Notes: a model not told the origin generated them from the letters alone. A DNA stretch of 64,000 bases from Bacteroidales bacterium (GCA_017962845.1 JAGCUN010000015.1:148539-212538); one strand, 5' to 3'; shown: positions 52,966 through 62,159, counted from the first letter of the stretch. Made by a program: numbers and translations.

Positions 52966-54165
52966 GTGAGTGACATTGTCATCACCGGTATGGGGGTTAT
53001 CTCCGCACTTGGCTGTGGCGTAGAGGCGACGGTTGATCGGCTGATACGTTCGGAGTCGGGGGTGGGTCGTTTGCGTTATCTGAAGACGGTACACAAGGAG
53101 ATTCCGGTTGCGGAAGTTCCTTTTAGCGATGATGATTTGCGCAAGATGTTGGGCATTGCTGACGGGGTCTCCATCACCCGCACTTCTTTGTTGGGGCGTG
53201 TAGCTTTGCGGGAGGCGGTTGCGATGGGGCAACTGAAGGGGTTGGGTGACCAGCGGGTGGCCTTTATCTCTGGTACCACCGTTGGCGGCATGGAGAAGAG
53301 CGAGCAATTCTATAAAGATTTTCTGGAGAATGATAGTCGTAACGAATACATTGCCTTACACGATTGTGGGGCATGCACGGACATGATTGGTCGTGAGTAT
53401 ACTGGAAAAATCTCCATGCAAACCACCATTTCTACGGCCTGTTCTTCGGCGGCCAACGCTATCATCTATGGTGCGGACCTGTTGCGCACGGGGCGTGCGG
53501 ACCTTGTCATTGCCGGCGGTACGGAATGTTTGAGCAAGTTTCATCTTGACGGCTTCAACACTTTGATGATTCTTGACAATGAGCCTTGCAAGCCATTTGA
53601 CAAGAACCGTCATGGGTTGAACTTGGGAGAAGGGGCGGCATACGTGGTGATGGAGAGCAGGGAACATGCTGAGCAGCGGGGTGTGCAGCCCATTTGTCAG
53701 CTCACGGGTTATGCCAACCGGTGTGATGCCTATCACCAGACAGCTTCGTCGCCGGAAGGGGAGGGGGCTTTTCGTGCCATGCAGGCCGCATTACAATCGG
53801 CCCAGCTGCAGCCCGGCGACATCGACTATATCAACGCGCATGGTACAGGAACACCCAACAATGATGAGAGTGAAGGAAAAGCCATGATGCGTGTATTCGG
53901 GGATAAGGTGCCGTTGGTATCTTCTACAAAAGCCTATACGGGGCATCCCACCAGTGCGGCGGGCGCCATCGAGAGTGTGATATCTATTCTCGCTCTTACC
54001 CGTAATTTTGTCCCCGCCAACCTTAACTTCTCCGAAAAAATCGACTCGCTGAATTTCACTCCGGTGACACAGGTATTAACCGATGTTGAGTTGAAGCATG
54101 TGCTTTGCAATTCTTTCGGATTTGGTGGCAACGACTCTTCTTGTATCTTTTCTAAAATCAGTTAA
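52966..54165 (+). CDS. Beta-ketoacyl-ACP synthase (second ketosynthase)
   Basis: A GTG start 2 bp after the ACP stop gives 399 residues (S-D-I-V-I-T-G-M-G-V at the N-terminus, the classical ketosynthase opening). The triad is complete: Cys159 (S-T-A-C-S-S-A), His292 (N-A-H-G-T-G-T-P-N-N-D) and His327 (Y-T-G-H-P-T-S-A-A-G). It ends N-S-F-G-F-G-G-N-D-S as expected. This is the canonical elongating ketosynthase of the cluster, likely paired with the chain-length-factor-like protein encoded two bases downstream. Confidence 0.9.
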   Translation: MSDIVITGMGVISALGCGVEATVDRLIRSESGVGRLRYLKTVHKEIPVAEVPFSDDDLRKMLGIADGVSITRTSLLGRVALREAVAMGQLKGLGDQRVAFISGTTVGGMEKSEQFYKDFLENDSRNEYIALHDCGACTDMIGREYTGKISMQTTISTACSSAANAIIYGADLLRTGRADLVIAGGTECLSKFHLDGFNTLMILDNEPCKPFDKNRHGLNLGEGAAYVVMESREHAEQRGVQPICQLTGYANRCDAYHQTASSPEGEGAFRAMQAALQSAQLQPGDIDYINAHGTGTPNNDESEGKAMMRVFGDKVPLVSSTKAYTGHPTSAAGAIESVISILALTRNFVPANLNFSEKIDSLNFTPVTQVLTDVELKHVLCNSFGFGGNDSSCIFSKIS

Positions 54166-54167
54166 TT

Positions 54168-55250
54168 ATGGATACGTATATCAGGGCAGCCTCCCAAATC
54201 TCCATGCAACATCCACTCTCGGAAGAGTGGATGGATGCTCCTATCCTGCCTTCAGCTGTATTCAACGAACCTATCGATCCCGACTACAAGCAGTTCATTT
54301 CGCCTGCGGAGGCCCGACGTATGGGGCATCTTTTAAAACGCGCTGTTGCAGTTTCGCTTGATACCCTCCAGAAAGGGGAGTGTTCCAATCCGGATGCTAT
54401 CATTACGGGTACAGGTTTGGGCTGCGTGGAAAATACGGAGAAATTTCTTAATGCACTGATTGACAATCAAGAACAGTGTCTTCCTCCGACTCCTTTCATG
54501 CAGAGTACCCACAATACCATCAGTTCGCAGGTGGCTCTCAAGCTGCAATGCCACGGCTACAACAGCACCTACTCGCACCGAGGCACTTCGTTTGATAGTG
54601 CGTTGCTGGATGCCATCATGCAGTTCCAGCTCCACCGCATCTCTACCGCTCTTATTGGCGGGTACGATGAGATGACCCCTGCCTATTTCAATATGCTCGC
54701 CAAGATCGGGTACTGGCGTGACGGCAACGTTGACCTCGCCTCGCTGAAAACTAATGGCATGACCGGCTCCCTGGCCAGCGGCGCTGCCGTTTCACTCCTT
54801 CTCACTGATTCCTACTCCCCTGAATGTCTCTGCCGCATTGTTGACACCCATCTTTTCTATACCCATAACGCAGAAGAACAGAATACCCTTATCCACTCTT
54901 TCCTCCATCAGCACAACCTGTCAGAAACTGATATTGATGCCGTGATGTGTGGCTTCAGCGGTGATGAGGGGAACGACGCGGTTTACCGTCACCTTCTCAA
55001 TTCGAATTTCCCCGATACGACCGCCCTATGGTACAAACATCTCTTCGGGGAGTCGTTCTGCGCCTCCGGCTACGGCATCTATACCGCCGCAGTCTGTCTG
55101 AAACACCAAAAATTTCCTGAACATCTCATCTATCGGAGTGGACACCATGATGCTGATTTTGTTGGTAATATTTTGGTTATCAATCATTTCCAAAAACACG
55201 ATTTTTCATTAACCCTTTTAGCGCCATGCTCCAACTCCCCACTGCTTTAA
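54168..55250 (+). CDS. Ketosynthase-like chain-length factor without catalytic Cys
   Basis: The 360-residue protein is a thiolase-fold relative: G-T-G-L-G-C-V-E-N-T near 83-92, P-F-M-Q-S-T-H-N-T-I near 108-117, and A-L-I-G-G-Y-D-E-M-T. Where ketosynthases have A-C-S-S it reads S-H-R-G-T-S-F-D-S, so the nucleophile Cys is missing, as in chain-length factors. The His motifs are also not conserved. Such proteins form heterodimers with an active ketosynthase and set product length; the adjacent gene ending two bases upstream is the natural partner. It runs 25 bp into the next gene. Confidence 0.8.
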   Translation: MDTYIRAASQISMQHPLSEEWMDAPILPSAVFNEPIDPDYKQFISPAEARRMGHLLKRAVAVSLDTLQKGECSNPDAIITGTGLGCVENTEKFLNALIDNQEQCLPPTPFMQSTHNTISSQVALKLQCHGYNSTYSHRGTSFDSALLDAIMQFQLHRISTALIGGYDEMTPAYFNMLAKIGYWRDGNVDLASLKTNGMTGSLASGAAVSLLLTDSYSPECLCRIVDTHLFYTHNAEEQNTLIHSFLHQHNLSETDIDAVMCGFSGDEGNDAVYRHLLNSNFPDTTALWYKHLFGESFCASGYGIYTAAVCLKHQKFPEHLIYRSGHHDADFVGNILVINHFQKHDFSLTLLAPCSNSPLL

Positions 55251-55588
55251 TGCTTCTGCTGCAAGCTGTTCTCCTGACGGCCACCCAATTTTTCTTGAAA
55301 ATGGGGCTGGATCGCATGGGGAATTTTGAGTGGACAAAGAGATTCTTCAAGGAAGTGTTTGTAAATTGGCCTCTTGCTTTGAGTGGTATTTGTGGACTCG
55401 GGGCGATGGCATTGTGGATCGTCATTCTGAAAAAAAACGACCTCAGTCAAGTTTATCCCCTCACTTCTGTCAGCTATATTTTGGCGCTCCTTGCGGGTGT
55501 CCTGCTGCTGAACGAGACTGTTCCCCTCACTCGTTGGATTGGTGTGATTATCATCATGATTGGTTTTTATTTTGTAGCTAAAGCGTAG
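55226..55588 (+). CDS. Small EamA/SMR-type membrane transporter
   Basis: The 120-residue protein has four hydrophobic helices and the EamA/SMR hallmarks: A-T-Q-F-F-L-K-M-G early, V-Y-P-L-T-S-V-S-Y-I-L-A-L-L-A-G in the third helix and W-I-G-V-I-I-I-M-I-G in the fourth. It resembles the half-size lipid-linked sugar flippase subunits (ArnE/ArnF type). It overlaps the chain-length-factor gene by 25 bp; an alternative start at 55250 would give a TAATG stop-start overlap and 112 residues. In this cluster it may flip a polyprenyl-linked sugar made by the glycosyltransferase; this is inferred. Confidence 0.78.
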   Translation: MLQLPTALMLLLQAVLLTATQFFLKMGLDRMGNFEWTKRFFKEVFVNWPLALSGICGLGAMALWIVILKKNDLSQVYPLTSVSYILALLAGVLLLNETVPLTRWIGVIIIMIGFYFVAKA

Positions 55589-55591
55589 GAG

Positions 55592-55981
55592 ATGTTCTAT
55601 CAGGATTTATTTATTATTGATTCACAAAATATTGAAGAAGGGCGCGCCGTATTCACCATCACGCTGAATCCCCAGCATAAAATTTACAAAGGTCATTTTC
55701 CGGGCGACGGCATTACCCCAGGAGTCTGCATTTTACAGATAGCCTGTGATCTTTTCTCTATCATCCAGCAACAAAACTTTGTCATCTTTTCCATGAAGAG
55801 CGTGAAGTTTATGCAGCTCATCCGCCCGGCAGTCACACCCAAGGTCACCTTCGAGTTCTCCTACCAGCCTGCCGACGAAGAAGGACATTACGAGGCTAAG
55901 TGTATGGTCAGTCACGACCAAGAAACGATGACCAAAACCACACTGACCTTCTGTCCGGAGATGCAATTCCCCAACTCTTAA
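55592..55981 (+). CDS. Hotdog-fold 3-hydroxyacyl-ACP dehydratase-like protein
   Basis: The 129-residue protein has the FabA/FabZ core: Y-K-G-H-F-P-G-D-G-I-T-P-G-V-C-I-L-Q near residues 31-48, with the catalytic His (G-H-F-P-G) in place. The position of the usual acidic partner (P-G-V-x-x-x-E) holds Gln. Dehydratases of polyene-type clusters can show this substitution. It would introduce double bases of unsaturation, i.e. trans double bonds, during chain growth. It starts 3 bp after the transporter gene and 27 bp before the glycosyltransferase. Confidence 0.82.
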   Translation: MFYQDLFIIDSQNIEEGRAVFTITLNPQHKIYKGHFPGDGITPGVCILQIACDLFSIIQQQNFVIFSMKSVKFMQLIRPAVTPKVTFEFSYQPADEEGHYEAKCMVSHDQETMTKTTLTFCPEMQFPNS

Positions 55982-56008
55982 AATCATATAGAACTTTTCC
56001 CTTTTGTT

Positions 56009-56755
56009 ATGCAGAATGTTTTTTCGGATTTGAAGCTTTGTGTGGTCATCCCCACCTACAACAACGAGAAAACATTGGCATCGGTAGTGGAGAACGCCCA
56101 ACAATATTGTCCTACGGTGATGGTGGTGAACGACGGATCGACCGATTCCACTCCACTCATCCTGAACCAGTTAGGAGAGGGTATCATCAAGATACAATAC
56201 ACGCCGAACCGAGGGAAGGGCTATGCCATGCGGCAGGCTTTTCGACTGGCCTTGTCGGCCGGATACGACTATGTGCTGACGATGGATGCCGACGGGCAGC
56301 ACCTCGCCACCGACCTGCCGAAGTTTGCGGAGGCCATCCGCCAGCACCCCGACACGCTGATCGTGGGCAGCCGCGGCATGGTGCAGGAGAATATGCCGAA
56401 GAAAAACACCTTCGCCAACCGCTTCTCCAACTTCTGGTTCTGCTTGCAAACCGCACACAAACTTCCCGACACACAATCGGGTTATCGTGTTTATCCTTTG
56501 AAAAAGATGGGTAAAATGCACTGGTTTTCAACGCGATATGAAACAGAATTGGAGATTTTAGTGCGTAGCGCGTGGCGGGGCATTTCCATCCATCCCATCC
56601 CCATCGAGGTCTATTATCCACCGCAGAAAGAACGGGTGAGCCACTTCCGTCCCCGCGCCGACTTCTTCCGCATCAGCGTGCTCAACACCATCTTCTGCTT
56701 GGTGGCTATCGTGTATGGCTATCCCGCCATGCTTTTCCATAAAATCTTCCACTAA
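56009..56755 (+). CDS. Family 2 glycosyltransferase (polyprenyl-phosphate sugar transferase-like)
   Basis: The 248-residue protein shows a GT2 fold: V-V-I-P-T-Y-N-N-E near 11-19, V-V-N-D-G-S-T-D-S near 37-45, N-R-G-K-G-Y-A-M-R-Q near 68-77 and T-M-D-A-D-G-Q-H with the metal-binding D-x-D near 92-99. Later Q-S-G-Y-R-V-Y fits the dolichyl-phosphate mannosyltransferase branch. A hydrophobic C-terminal stretch (about 220-245) may contact the membrane. In this operon it may decorate or anchor the polyene lipid, or make a lipid-linked sugar donor; the exact step is not evident. Confidence 0.85.
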   Translation: MQNVFSDLKLCVVIPTYNNEKTLASVVENAQQYCPTVMVVNDGSTDSTPLILNQLGEGIIKIQYTPNRGKGYAMRQAFRLALSAGYDYVLTMDADGQHLATDLPKFAEAIRQHPDTLIVGSRGMVQENMPKKNTFANRFSNFWFCLQTAHKLPDTQSGYRVYPLKKMGKMHWFSTRYETELEILVRSAWRGISIHPIPIEVYYPPQKERVSHFRPRADFFRISVLNTIFCLVAIVYGYPAMLFHKIFH

Positions 56756-56764
56756 CCCCCAGCC

Positions 56765-59700
56765 ATGCGCAACTTTTTCGTCACCATCTACCGTTTTTTC
56801 GAGCGACACCGCATCGCCCTGTGGGCGTTTATCGGCGTGCTGTTGACGGTTTTTGTGTTCGGTATTTTGCGTCTCCACTTCGTGGAAGATATCAGCAGCT
56901 TTTTCCCCAACCAGGGCGACAACCAGCGCGTGAACTACGCCTACCAACATATTGGAGCTGACAACCGCATTTTACTGAATGTCAAGCTGTCGCACCCGAA
57001 AGACTCGCTCAGTGAGGAGAACTATTTGCTCCTGACCGAGGCCGCCGACTCGCTCGCTGCTCACCTCCGCGCCCACGATAAGGAGCACCTGATGAAAGAC
57101 CTCACCTATCAGGTCAACCAGCAGCAGGTGGCCGACATCGCCAGTTTTGTGGTGAAGAACATGCCCTACTTCCTCACAGAGGCAGATTACCAGCGCATGG
57201 ACTCGCTGATGACCACAGAAAGTATTGAGGAACAACTAATTAACGACCAGTTTATCTACAACTCCATGACCGCCGATGTGGTCATGACCGACCCGCTCTT
57301 CTTCTCCGCACCGGTGCTTCAGAAACTCGAAGGCTTCCGTCCCAACGACCAGTACCACGAACAGGACGGTTACATCTTTAATAAAGAGGGCACCGAAGCC
57401 ATTGTGGTGGTGACCTCCAAATTCCCCATCAGCGAAACGCAGAACAACCCCAGACTCATCGAGCAGATTCACCAGTCGGTGGACGAGGTGAAAGCGCAGT
57501 TCAAGGGCAAAGTGGAGGTGACCGTCTTCGGGGCCTCGCTGGTGTCGCAAACCAACTCGCAGCAAATCAAGCGCGACAGCTTCATCGCCATCCTGCTGTC
57601 GCTCATCTTCATCGTTGCCCTGCTCATCTACTATTATCGCAACTTCAAGAGCATCCTACTGATACTCTGTACAATAACATTCGGCGGCTTGTTAGCATTG
57701 GGACTGATTGCTTGGATCAAAAACCCCATCTCGCTCGTAGCCGTGGGAGTCGCTTCCATCATTATCGGCATTGCCGTCAATTATCCCATCCATTTTCTCT
57801 CGCATTTTAAAAGAACAGAAAATAAGGAAGTTATTATCCGTGAGGTGGTTACACCGCTACTCATCGGCAATATCACCACGGTGGGTGCCTTTTTGAGTCT
57901 GATGTTCATCAGTTCGGATGCCATGCGCGATCTCGGTTTGTTTGCGGCGTTGCTGCTGGTGGGCACCATTCTGTTTGTGCTACTCTTCCTGCCTCATTTC
58001 ATGGGTAAACGTCCAAGTAACTGGAAGTTAGGCGAGCTTTCGTTCCGCCGTGTCGCCGAGTTCCACCCCGAAAAGCACCCGTGGCTCATCGTTCTGGTGA
58101 TTCTGCTCACCGGCCTCTTTTTCGTCTTCAGTTTCAAGACCTCGTTCGAAACCGACATGCACAAAATCAACTACATGACCGAGGAGCAGCAGGAGGCGTT
58201 TGGCAAATTGGTGGCCGAGGCCGACACGACGGTGCAGACTGTTTTCTGTGTGGCGGAGGGGGATACGCCCGAGGCGGCGTTGCGCAACTTCGAGAAAGCT
58301 GCGCCCGTGCTGGAAGGAATGGTTCACGACACGTTGGTGCAGAAATCCGCCGGCATCAGCGTTTTTATTCCTTCCCAAAAAATGCAAAAAGAGCGCATCG
58401 ACAGGTGGAATGCCTTTTGGGAAAATCGCCGCGATACGTTCCTGCTCCGTTTCAAAGCCGCTGAGGCCAACACTGGATGGCAGCCGTTTAACGATTTTTA
58501 TGAGATAATAGAAAAGGAATATCAGCCCCAAAATCTGAACTATTTCGCCCCCATCACCCAGAATGTGGCTTCGAGTTATGTGGTTTTTGATAAGGATAAA
58601 TCATTAGTTTATAATATTTTAACGGTTAAAAAGGAGAAACATGATGTGGTGGAAGAAAAGCTCAACCACATCAACGACAATGTTTTCGCCTTTGCCGAAA
58701 CCTCGGTCATCCAGCGGATGGTGAATGCCCTTTCGGGTGATTTCGACTATGTGTTATATATCTGCGGATTCATCGTGTTTGTCTTTCTGCTGTTCTCTTT
58801 TGGAAGAATTGAAATCGCCCTTTCCGCCTTTGTGCCGTTGACCGTAGCGTGGATTTGGATTTTGGGCATCATGGGACTTTTCGACCTTAAGTTCAACATT
58901 GTCAATATCATACTGGCCACCTTCATCTTCGGACAAGGCGACGATTATGCCATTTTTGTGACCGAAGGGGTGATGTACGAGTATCGCACGGGCAAGAAGA
59001 TGCTGGCGCAGTTCAAAAACTCCATCATCCTGTCGTCCACCATCATGTTCATCGGCATCGGCATGTTGATTTTTGCCAAACATCCCGCCATGCGGTCGTT
59101 GGCCGAGGTCACCATTATCGGAATGGTGTCGGTGGTGATGATGGCCTACATCTTCCCGCCGCTGATTTTCAAATGGTTAACTTCAGTAAAAGGAAAACTC
59201 CGTCCCGTACCGATTACGCTGTGGAACCTGCTGAAAACGTGGACCGCCTTCCTGATTTTCTTCCTGATTTCGCTCTTCCTGAGTGCGTGGGCGTTCACCT
59301 GCCGTCTGTTGTTCCCGCGCAGCCCACGGGTGAAGGCGCATTTCCATCGGATGCTCACCCGCATCTTGCGGAAGCTGGCGCAGTGGATGTTCGAGGTGAA
59401 ATGCGAGGTGCGCAATCCGGCGGGCGAGACATTCGAAAAGCCGGCGGTCATCATCGCCAACCACCAGGCGCACCTCGACCTGCTTTATACGCTGATGCTG
59501 TCGCCCAAGATTGTGGTGCTGACCAACAAGTGGGTGTGGAACTGTCCGTTTTACCGCTGGATCATCCGTTATGCTGACTTTCTGCCCATTGCTGACGGCA
59601 TCGAGGAGAACCTTTCAAAGTTGGAAGCTCTTGTCAATCAGGGATATTCGGTGCTGGTGTTTCCGGAAGGCACCCGTTCGGCCGACTGTTCCATTTTGCG

Positions 59701-60283
59701 GTTCCACCAGGGGGCATTTTGGTTGGCCAACAAACTGAACTTAGATATTGTACCGGTTGTGAACCACGGCATCGGGCATGTTTTCCCGAAAAACGAGTTT
59801 ATCCTGCGGAAGGGGAAGGTCACGGTGAGCGTATTGCCGCGTATTGCGCCTGACCATGCCTTGCGGCAGCACGACACCATGTTGGAGACCGCACGTGCGT
59901 TCAGAAAGATGTATATTTCTGAATATCAGAATATTTGCAAAGATGTGGAGACGGCCGACTACTACCGTTATTTAGTGAAATCAAACTATATTTACAAAGG
60001 CACGGAGGTGGCGCGTCATGCGCGGGCGCAGCTGAAGCATTTTGAGGAGTGGAAGCAGCGCATTGCGGCGTTGCCGGACAGTGGCACACTGCTGGTGCGC
60101 AACTGCGGGCAGGGCGAATTCGCCTTGTTGGTGGCGTTGGTGAAGAAAGATTTGCAGGTGACAGCCACCGACCCCAACGCCGACCTTCTTGACATTGCGG
60201 CGCACTGTGCGGCGGTACCTGCCAACCTGCACTTTACCGACGAGCCGGGCAGCGAGTACGATTCAGTGGTGGATCTAGGATGA
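56765..60283 (+). CDS. MMPL/RND-type exporter fused to a PlsC acyltransferase and a Rossmann-like domain
   Basis: The 1172-residue protein starts with an RND/MMPL exporter: a first helix at about 17-36, a large periplasmic loop, five helices around residues 275-415, a second loop and a second helix set around 660-830. A lysophosphatidic-acid-acyltransferase domain follows (about 870-1050) with the H-x4-D box N-H-Q-A-H-L-D (near 898) and F-P-E-G-T-R-S (near 966). The last ~100 residues have R-N-C-G-Q-G-E-F-A-L-L and V-T-A-T-D-P-N-A-D, the first two motifs of a SAM-methyltransferase-type Rossmann fold, and then end early. Exporter and acyltransferase together suggest transfer and membrane anchoring of the polyketide-like product. 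It closes the cluster. Confidence 0.83.
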   Translation: MRNFFVTIYRFFERHRIALWAFIGVLLTVFVFGILRLHFVEDISSFFPNQGDNQRVNYAYQHIGADNRILLNVKLSHPKDSLSEENYLLLTEAADSLAAHLRAHDKEHLMKDLTYQVNQQQVADIASFVVKNMPYFLTEADYQRMDSLMTTESIEEQLINDQFIYNSMTADVVMTDPLFFSAPVLQKLEGFRPNDQYHEQDGYIFNKEGTEAIVVVTSKFPISETQNNPRLIEQIHQSVDEVKAQFKGKVEVTVFGASLVSQTNSQQIKRDSFIAILLSLIFIVALLIYYYRNFKSILLILCTITFGGLLALGLIAWIKNPISLVAVGVASIIIGIAVNYPIHFLSHFKRTENKEVIIREVVTPLLIGNITTVGAFLSLMFISSDAMRDLGLFAALLLVGTILFVLLFLPHFMGKRPSNWKLGELSFRRVAEFHPEKHPWLIVLVILLTGLFFVFSFKTSFETDMHKINYMTEEQQEAFGKLVAEADTTVQTVFCVAEGDTPEAALRNFEKAAPVLEGMVHDTLVQKSAGISVFIPSQKMQKERIDRWNAFWENRRDTFLLRFKAAEANTGWQPFNDFYEIIEKEYQPQNLNYFAPITQNVASSYVVFDKDKSLVYNILTVKKEKHDVVEEKLNHINDNVFAFAETSVIQRMVNALSGDFDYVLYICGFIVFVFLLFSFGRIEIALSAFVPLTVAWIWILGIMGLFDLKFNIVNIILATFIFGQGDDYAIFVTEGVMYEYRTGKKMLAQFKNSIILSSTIMFIGIGMLIFAKHPAMRSLAEVTIIGMVSVVMMAYIFPPLIFKWLTSVKGKLRPVPITLWNLLKTWTAFLIFFLISLFLSAWAFTCRLLFPRSPRVKAHFHRMLTRILRKLAQWMFEVKCEVRNPAGETFEKPAVIIANHQAHLDLLYTLMLSPKIVVLTNKWVWNCPFYRWIIRYADFLPIADGIEENLSKLEALVNQGYSVLVFPEGTRSADCSILRFHQGAFWLANKLNLDIVPVVNHGIGHVFPKNEFILRKGKVTVSVLPRIAPDHALRQHDTMLETARAFRKMYISEYQNICKDVETADYYRYLVKSNYIYKGTEVARHARAQLKHFEEWKQRIAALPDSGTLLVRNCGQGEFALLVALVKKDLQVTATDPNADLLDIAAHCAAVPANLHFTDEPGSEYDSVVDLG

Positions 60284-60382
60284 CATTGTGTCATTATTGT
60301 CCATTTTACTCCGTTCAACGAAATTTTAAGAAAAAAATCTTTCTTACTGGGAAAAAACCGCTGAAGTTTGCTATTTAAATTG

Positions 60383-60390
60383 TAATTTTG
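60383..60390 (+). promoter_or_regulatory. Promoter -7 element (TAATTTTG) for the carboxynorspermidine synthase gene
   Basis: Exact TAnnTTTG match 25 bp before the start. The 60284-60382 stretch shows no terminator hairpin after the fusion gene. Confidence 0.6.
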
Positions 60391-60414
60391 CCGTTCAAAC
60401 TAAATTGACACAAA

Positions 60415-61614
60415 ATGGCAAAAGTTATCATCATCGGCGCCGGAGGCGTTGGCGCAGTGGTGGCACATAAGTGTGCCTCCGTTCCTGAAGTTTTTTCTGA
60501 AATCGTGATCGCAAGCCGTACCAAGGCCAAATGCGACAAGCTGGCAGCCGCCATCGGCAAACCGAATATCCGCACCGCCCAGGTGGATGCCGACAACGTG
60601 CAAGAAACCATCGCCCTGCTCGAAAAAGAGAAGCCCGATCTCCTTATCAATGTGGCACTTCCGTACCAGGATCTCCCGCTGATGGACGCCTGTCTGGCCA
60701 CCCGCACCAACTATATGGACACGGCCAACTACGAGCCGAAAGACGTGGCCAAATTCGAATACAAGTGGCAGTGGGCCTACCAAGACCGCTTCAAAGAGGC
60801 CGGCATCATGGCGCTGCTCGGCTGCGGCTTCGACCCCGGTGTAACCAGCGTCTATACCGCCTATGCCGCTAAACATCACTTCGACGAAATCCACTACCTC
60901 GACATTGTGGACTGCAACGCCGGCGACCATGGCAAGGCTTTCGCCACCAACTTCAACCCCGAAATCAACATCCGCGAGATCACACAGCGCGGCAAATACT
61001 GGCAGGATGGCCAGTGGATTGAAATCGACCCGATGAGCATCCACAAGAGCGTGGAATACCCCAACATCGGCGAACGCGAGTCGTACCTGCTCTACCACGA
61101 GGAGCTCGAGTCGCTCACCAAGAACTATCCCACCATCAAGCGCGCCCGCTTCTGGATGACCTTCGGTCAGAAATACCTCACGGTGCTCAACGTGCTGCAA
61201 GAGGTCGGTCTCACCTCCATCAAGCCTATCAACTACGAGGGCAAGGAGATTGTGCCGCTCCAGTTCTTGAAAGCCGTGCTGCCCGAACCCTCATCCCTCG
61301 GCGAAGGCTACACCGGCCAGACCTCCATCGGCTGCCAGATCCGCGGTATCAAAGACGGCAAAGAACGCACCTACTACGTGTGGAACAACTGCGACCACGC
61401 CCAGTGCTTCAAGGAGGTGGGCGCACAGGCCGTTTCGTACACCACCGGCGTGCCCTGTATGCTCGGCGCCAAGATGATCCTCACCGGCCAATGGAAAGGC
61501 ACCGGCGTGTTCAACATCGAACAGTTCGACCCCGACCCGTTTATGGCTGAAATCGGCAAGTACGGCCTCCCGTGGAACGAGCGCATCGACGAACCCCTTC
61601 CCATCGAAAAATAA
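60415..61614 (+). CDS. Carboxynorspermidine synthase-like saccharopine dehydrogenase family protein
   Basis: The 399-residue cytosolic oxidoreductase has an N-terminal Rossmann fold (V-I-I-I-G-A-G-G-V-G-A-V-V near 4-16). The central region carries D-T-A-N-Y-E, G-C-G-F-D-P-G-V-T-S-V and D-C-N-A-G-D-H, the pattern of carboxynorspermidine/carboxyspermidine dehydrogenases. These join L-aspartate semialdehyde to a diamine with NADPH in the alternative spermidine pathway. The decarboxylase partner (nspC type) is not within the window. It has its own promoter element; length agrees with the family (about 395-400). Confidence 0.9.
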   Translation: MAKVIIIGAGGVGAVVAHKCASVPEVFSEIVIASRTKAKCDKLAAAIGKPNIRTAQVDADNVQETIALLEKEKPDLLINVALPYQDLPLMDACLATRTNYMDTANYEPKDVAKFEYKWQWAYQDRFKEAGIMALLGCGFDPGVTSVYTAYAAKHHFDEIHYLDIVDCNAGDHGKAFATNFNPEINIREITQRGKYWQDGQWIEIDPMSIHKSVEYPNIGERESYLLYHEELESLTKNYPTIKRARFWMTFGQKYLTVLNVLQEVGLTSIKPINYEGKEIVPLQFLKAVLPEPSSLGEGYTGQTSIGCQIRGIKDGKERTYYVWNNCDHAQCFKEVGAQAVSYTTGVPCMLGAKMILTGQWKGTGVFNIEQFDPDPFMAEIGKYGLPWNERIDEPLPIEK

Positions 61615-61622
61615 ACAACACC

Positions 61623-62066
61623 TTGAAACTCAACCGCCTCACCATCTTCCTCCTCGGCTTCGCCCTGATAGTGGCCGTCTATTTCGCCCAGCGTGCCTAC
61701 GTGTACCGCCACAGCGAGTTCACCCACGGCATGTTCGTGTGCGACAATGAAGACGACCTCCGTCTCTACGAGGCCGACCTGTCGCTGCACTATTATGTGG
61801 ACGGCAAGGAGTTTGTGGTGCAGAGCCGTGATGAGACAAAGCTGGCCTACCACGAGGTGCAGGTGCGCTACCCGAAAGACTCTCCCGAAAAGGGGCGTTA
61901 CTACACACCGGGCCGCTTCTGGGGCCTTTCCGCCCTCTGGCTGCTCATCCCCACCATGCTCTGGGGCGCGCTGGTTTTTACCCTCTTCAACGAAAATTCA
62001 GGAATCCAACTCTCCATCAACAAAAATCAACCCAAAAAATCTTCCAACAATCTATTGAAAACGTGA
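61623..62066 (+). CDS. Small membrane protein with two helices flanking a periplasmic domain
   Basis: The start is taken as the TTG at 61623 (M-K-L-N-R-L-T-I-F), 8 bp after the upstream stop; an in-frame ATG at 61572 would overlap the upstream gene and give a basic, non-membrane N-terminus. The 147-residue product has helices at about 7-25 and 105-126 with an ~80-residue domain between (Y-R-H-S-E-F-T-H-G and H-Y-Y-V-D-G-K-E-F). The layout is like DUF3592 proteins, but the match is by topology only. Co-transcription with the upstream gene is likely; function unknown. Confidence 0.6.
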   Translation: MKLNRLTIFLLGFALIVAVYFAQRAYVYRHSEFTHGMFVCDNEDDLRLYEADLSLHYYVDGKEFVVQSRDETKLAYHEVQVRYPKDSPEKGRYYTPGRFWGLSALWLLIPTMLWGALVFTLFNENSGIQLSINKNQPKKSSNNLLKT

Positions 62067-62159
62067 AAATTATGTGCCAATTTTCGTAACAAATCCGTTG
62101 GTCTTTCGTATGTGTGAAAAGTAAAATTTGAAAAGTAATCATTAAAAATAAACCCGACT

